Below are positions 60,101 to 64,000 of a stretch of 64,000 nt of DNA, one piece after another. The notes beneath the pieces are model-generated. The model searched no databases. It saw only the letters and a list, made by a program, of their open reading frames with translations, and was not told the DNA's origin. Positions within the stretch are counted from its first letter, which is position 1, and each line of letters opens with the position of its first letter. The stretch is from Umbilicaria muhlenbergii (lineage: Eukaryota > Ascomycota > Lecanoromycetes > Umbilicariales > Umbilicariaceae), in assembly GCA_000611775.1 (NCBI GenBank), contig KK106981.1, positions 3,970,927 to 4,034,926 of the forward strand. The letters run 5' to 3'. Both the position numbers and the translations under genes were made by a program.

Positions 60101-62989
60101 AATTGTTTAAACAAGTACACACACAGTGTTATAATAACAGTAAAACTTATAATAAGTAAACTTTTGCTAAAATTCACTTTTCTGCAATAAAAAATCATGA
60201 TTTGTTGAGTCTGAAAGCACTGTATAAGTGTTGAGTTCTGAATATTTAAAGAACTTCAAGATTTTCACCACTTAAAAATTTACACACTTTAATAACTTTT
60301 GCAACTCAACAGATATGAAGAAACTTTCAATGCATAAATTATAAAAAACAGTATTATCTATTAATGTTAAATTAAAAGTTTCTTCATAACTGCTATTGTT
60401 GTTAAGTTATATTTAATTCAAGTCTTCAATAGTGAAAAATCTTTCAAAAAAAAGTCACATACTTTGAATAACTATTGCGCTTTTATACTTATGATATAAC
60501 TTTCAATTTATAAGTTGTAGAGAATAAGCTGTTTAAGAGTTTGCTTATACAAACTTTCTTTTTATGTGTTGTTGTTGTTGAGTTATTCAAAAAGGCATTA
60601 AAAGTCTGTTTATTAATGTTGTAATTTTCATCACTGAAAGTTTGAAATCAATATAACTTTTTAACAACAACAGTTATAAAAAAACTTCAAGTTATAAAAC
60701 TGTTTAATAGCTTAAGATTTAAAACTTTTCAATAAAAAGTTTTTTATTATTCATGAAGGTATAATAGTTATTTAAAGTATAAGATTTGTATGAGCTCATT
60801 TACTGCTCAGAGAGTGCTCTGAGCGCATAAAGTACTATTAACTAAAACCTTGTTTTTGAGCAGGCTGCCAAGTTGCGGATGTAATTAATCTGAAAGACAT
60901 GATCATATACTTAAAGTGACTGTAATACATGTGAAATGCTGTCTTTCACTCATCACCCTCCTTGATGCAAATACAGTGATAGGCGTCCTTTAAATTTAAC
61001 TTCATAAATAGCTTGACTTCATTAAGCTGATTCAATGTTTCACTTATAAGAGGTAACAGGTGCTTGTTCTTGATGATTACTTTATTTAACTTTTGATAAT
61101 TAACACATAACTGCAGCCCTTCATCTTTCTTTGAAACAAAAAGGATGAGTGCCTCTGCAGAGCTCATAAAATGATGAATTCAACCTTTCATTAAGATATC
61201 ATTCAAGTATTCTCATAACACCTCTAATTCAGTATTGAAGAGGTTATATAAAGAGTCATAAGATGAATCTGTGCTGTTCAGGTCAATTGCATGATCATTG
61301 ATCTTGTGAAGTGAAAGAAGATCAACATTCTCTGTTGAGAACACATCTGCATAATCAGTGTATTCCTCAGGTAAAGTTTGTGTTATTTCAGTGCTTTATA
61401 TGCATACCTTTGATGCAGCGTTATCACTCAGACTGACTCATATCAGAATGTAGACAGCAGAGTGATCTTAAATCTCTCTTATGAATTCATCAAATGACTG
61501 TAACTCAATAAGCTGCTTCTTAATGTTGAAGTGTCATGCCTTCATTCTGCAGTCAATTCACACATGTTCAGTTTTTAATGCAGAGAGTTCAAGGATAAGA
61601 GGTGATCCTGACTTATTTAATGTGTAAAACACATGTTCATATTCATGAGATTGTCCTCAACTGTCAGTAAGCTGATAACACACATGATAAACACTGAAGC
61701 AGTAAGCCTTCTGATCATTTAAGAATTAAGGTTGAAGCAACAAGCCCTTCATATGAGTCAATTGATGCTCAATAACAAAATGTTGTAAAATCACATTGAC
61801 TTCAGCTCCCGTGTTCAATAAAGCTTGCATGAGTATGACATCATCATTGTGAAGAACTTGTTCATTGACAATTAAATTAAACTCTGAGGTTACTTTTGTT
61901 CAGTACTTCAGTAGCATGAAGCCTTCACTGAAGTGTTTTCATTTTTTGATGCTGAAACAGCTGCAATCAGGATCTTATTCAGGTCTGAGTTTTTCACAGA
62001 CTGTGAATAATCAAAGAAATAATGTTCCTTCTGATTATAATTTTAACAAGTCATGTGTGACAAGTTCTTTGTTTCAGGAGCCTTCACTGATTCACTTTTA
62101 TATTTATTATCTCACTTGCTCTTCATCTTGCCCTCACTGAGCTTATGATTCTTATTCTCAGCAGGCTTCAATGATGACTCAGATTTGCAACTGAAGGTAA
62201 CTGTTGTATTAAAATTTGCTTTTGATTTCATGACACCTCTCAAACATAAATTATTCTTCAGGTGTGCAGTCAAGGTGATGATTTCCTTTTAAGTTGTGAG
62301 TAAATCCTGATAATTCATCAAGGCTGCATGAACCTCAAGTTTTAATTTTGTGAAGAAGTGAGTCCTCATGTGCTTTTCACTGTAAAGAGGTAACTGAGCT
62401 TTCAAGGTGCTCAAATAATTATTAAAAGTTTAAACTGATTGATGAGGTAGTTGAACAGCATCATTATACAATTAAGTGATGTGAAGCTGATGATTCACAG
62501 GGTCTTCAATAATGTTGAGCAGGAATTTCATAAAATCATTTCAAGTTACAGTGAAATAATTTTTAATTTCATCATCTTGCAGTCATGCCTCCTTTGATTC
62601 ATCCTTTAAATATTGCATGATGTAAATCATCTTATTCTCTTCATGAGGGAAATCAGCTGAGCTGAAACAGAAGGTATTTCTTGCATTTCATACTCAATTT
62701 AAGTGCTTCTTCACATTCTTGTCATAATATAGCAGCAACTCCTTTGCCTGAATTCTTGATTGTACATTTCATATTAACAGTGTTTCATCAGCGCTTCACT
62801 TGCTAATTATGAACTCAGCATTTATTGAGTTGAAAAATCTCTCAGCTGAGGTATCAACATGAGTGACAGAATCTTTAAGTAAATTAATCTGCAATGTTAA
62901 AACTTTTGTTCAGAGCTGCTGCAGCTCTTGTTGTTTAAAGAGTTCATCTCACTGTCATTTCACTTGCATGATCTCATCATTAATGTTGT
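57200..62989 (-). pseudogene. G6 gag-pol relic
   Basis: Minus strand. Chromodomain about 57280-57410, integrase 57500-58700 with the HHCC finger near 58470-58510, RNase H 59327-59596 (NFYRRFIKCYSQV, then KTDALI), reverse transcriptase 60946-61167 (LILFVSKKDEGLQLC to LKDAYHCI), protease with NTGAEVN near 61805, knuckle near 62030, capsid 62400-62700. Foldback element Xd splits the reverse transcriptase at 59925-60881. Confidence 0.88.
59925..60881 (-). mobile_element. Foldback element Xd (957 bp, internal deletion)
   Basis: Catcagcaatttagc at the left, ttgcggatg at the right; complementary to Xa. The segment equal to about 11430-11560 of Xa plus part of the inner inverted repeat is deleted near 60715. 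The empty site is known from G2 (gcgttgatcaatctg near 31300); comparison allows at most a 2-bp duplication. Confidence 0.85.
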
Positions 62990-63179
62990 TGTAACAGGTG
63001 GTGTCATAGTGATGAAGATAATACAATTATTCAAAGAACTATATCAACATTCATTTAATCACAGCGCTTGATTCAATGAACTACTGATCACATGTAGACT
63101 TAAATAAGTTAGAAGGTTGTAGACCTATGAGATTACATTCAATACATGAGTTGAGCATGAGCTTTTAACTATAAATCTA
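62990..63179 (-). repeat. G1-type LTR fragment
   Basis: Tgtaacaggtgg onward is complementary to the last 190 bp of the G1 LTRs (46490-46680). It replaces the 5' end of G6 and is itself cut at 63179 by foldback element Xe, so a G1-family element or solo LTR continues beyond the window. Confidence 0.85.
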
Positions 63180-64000
63180 CATCAGCAATTTAGCAAGTTA
63201 GCTCTGAGTTAGTTTTTAGCACTTTGAGCGCTCTGAGCTTCTGATCTCATGTCTCAGCTAACAGCCGCTCTTAGCACCCGCTGAGTGCTTTGAGCTCAAC
63301 CTTAAATCTTGAGCGGAACATCAAAATTTTGCGATAAAAAAACAGTTATTAAAACAATTGTTTAAACAAGTACACACACAGTGTTATAATAACAGTAAAA
63401 CTTATAATAAGTAAACTTTTGCTAAAATTCACTTTTCTGCAATAAAAAATAATGATTTGTTGAGTCTGAAAGCACTGTATAAGTGTTGAGTTCTGAATAT
63501 TTAAAGAACTTCAAGATTTTCATCACTTAAAAATCTACACACTTTAATAACTTTTGCACCTCAACAGATACGAAGAAACTTTCAATGCACAAGTTATAAA
63601 GAACAGTATTCTCTATTAATGTTAAACTAAAAGTTTCTTCATAACTGCTGTTGCTGTTAAGTTATATTTAATTCAAGTTTTCAACAGCGAAAAATCTTTC
63701 AAAAAAAGTCACATACTTTGAATAACTATTGCGCTTTTATACTTATAATATAACTTTCAGTTTATAAGGTGTAGAGAATAAGCTGTTTAAGAGTTTTCTG
63801 ATACAAAGTTTCTTTTTATGTGTTGTTGTTGTTGAGTTATTCAAAAAGGCATTAAAAGTCTGTTTATTAATGTTGTGATTTTCATAACTGAAAGTTTGAA
63901 ATCAATGTAACTTTTTAACAACAACAGTTATAAAAAAACTTTAAGTTATAAAACAGTTTAATAGCTTCTTCTCTACAACTTATAAACTAAAAGTTATATC
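63180..64000 (-). mobile_element. Foldback element Xe (runs off the window)
   Basis: Starts catcagcaatttagcaag at 63180, collinear with Xd and complementary to Xa; the inner inverted repeat pairs 63725-63785 with 63970-64000 onward. It keeps more CpGs (agcgctctg, cagcgaa) than Xa. Left flank ends tcta. Confidence 0.85.

Larger units (their letters stand above)
55848..62989 (-). mobile_element. Gypsy G6, second copy of the G2 family (5' end lost)
   Basis: 3' LTR at 55848-56075, opposite-strand gene at 56454-56965, pol and gag on the minus strand to 62989, all collinear with G2 at about 85-90 % identity, the differences being mainly transitions. Its gag N-terminus and 5' LTR are missing because a G1-type LTR begins at 62990. 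Foldback element Xd is inserted in its reverse transcriptase. Confidence 0.93.

Overview
The window looks like a heterochromatic, almost pure transposon block from a filamentous fungus, most likely an ascomycete (Pezizomycotina). The reasons are Tad-type LINEs, chromodomain Ty3/Gypsy elements, a large hAT element and heavy G:C-to-A:T decay of all of them. I find no host gene, tRNA, rRNA or CRISPR array. Nearly every coding frame is a relic with many stops, so 'CDS' is not used except where a frame is nearly whole. The lineage below phylum is not resolved from the sequence.

Layout, left to right. 1-5263: LINE-A (ORF1 and ORF2), interrupted at 2549-3021 by a small hAT-type MITE (family Z). 5264-7182: LINE-B, 5'-truncated. 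LINE-B resumes at 55003-55847; the 47.8 kb between is one insertion flanked by the 5-bp duplication aatat. It opens with an intact 409-bp LTR (7183-7591) and ends with 65 bp of the same LTR (54938-55002). Inside lie Gypsy G3 on the minus strand (7592-15188), broken by foldback element Xa (11268-12386); Gypsy G5 on the minus strand (15189-37530, in pieces), broken by Xb, which holds a 7.6-kb hAT element (Y, 16550-24123, 8-bp duplication aacttaac), by Xc, which holds complete Gypsy G2 (27006-33844, duplication gcagt), by an assembly gap (34648-34987) and by MITE Zb; an unidentified block (37531-38219); a partial hAT copy (38220-40127); MITE Zc; an inverted LINE scrap; LINE-C (41017-44611); and Gypsy G4 on the minus strand (44612-46288 plus 52845-54937), broken by complete chromovirus G1 on the plus strand (46289-52844, duplication atcac). 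After LINE-B comes Gypsy G6 (55848-62989, same family as G2), broken by Xd, then a G1-type LTR fragment (62990-63179) broken by Xe, which runs off the end.

The nested junctions give an insertion order: LINE-B, then the G3-LTR element, then G5/G4, then X copies, then Y, G2 and G1.

The most interesting content is not the pol genes. Both Gypsy families whose 3' ends are preserved carry a separate gene in the opposite orientation between the end of pol and the 3' LTR. In G1 it encodes a Zn2Cys6-like cysteine cluster followed by a helical segment. In G2 and G6 it has its own TATA box, a conserved 73-nt intron, a cysteine cluster and, in G2, an acidic tail. A second notable item is a 217-bp CpG-rich hairpin inside the Z MITEs that is almost unchanged in three copies while the flanking MITE sequence has diverged. 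A third is the decay signature, in which TGG becomes TGA while CA/TG dinucleotides survive, unlike classical CpA-directed RIP.
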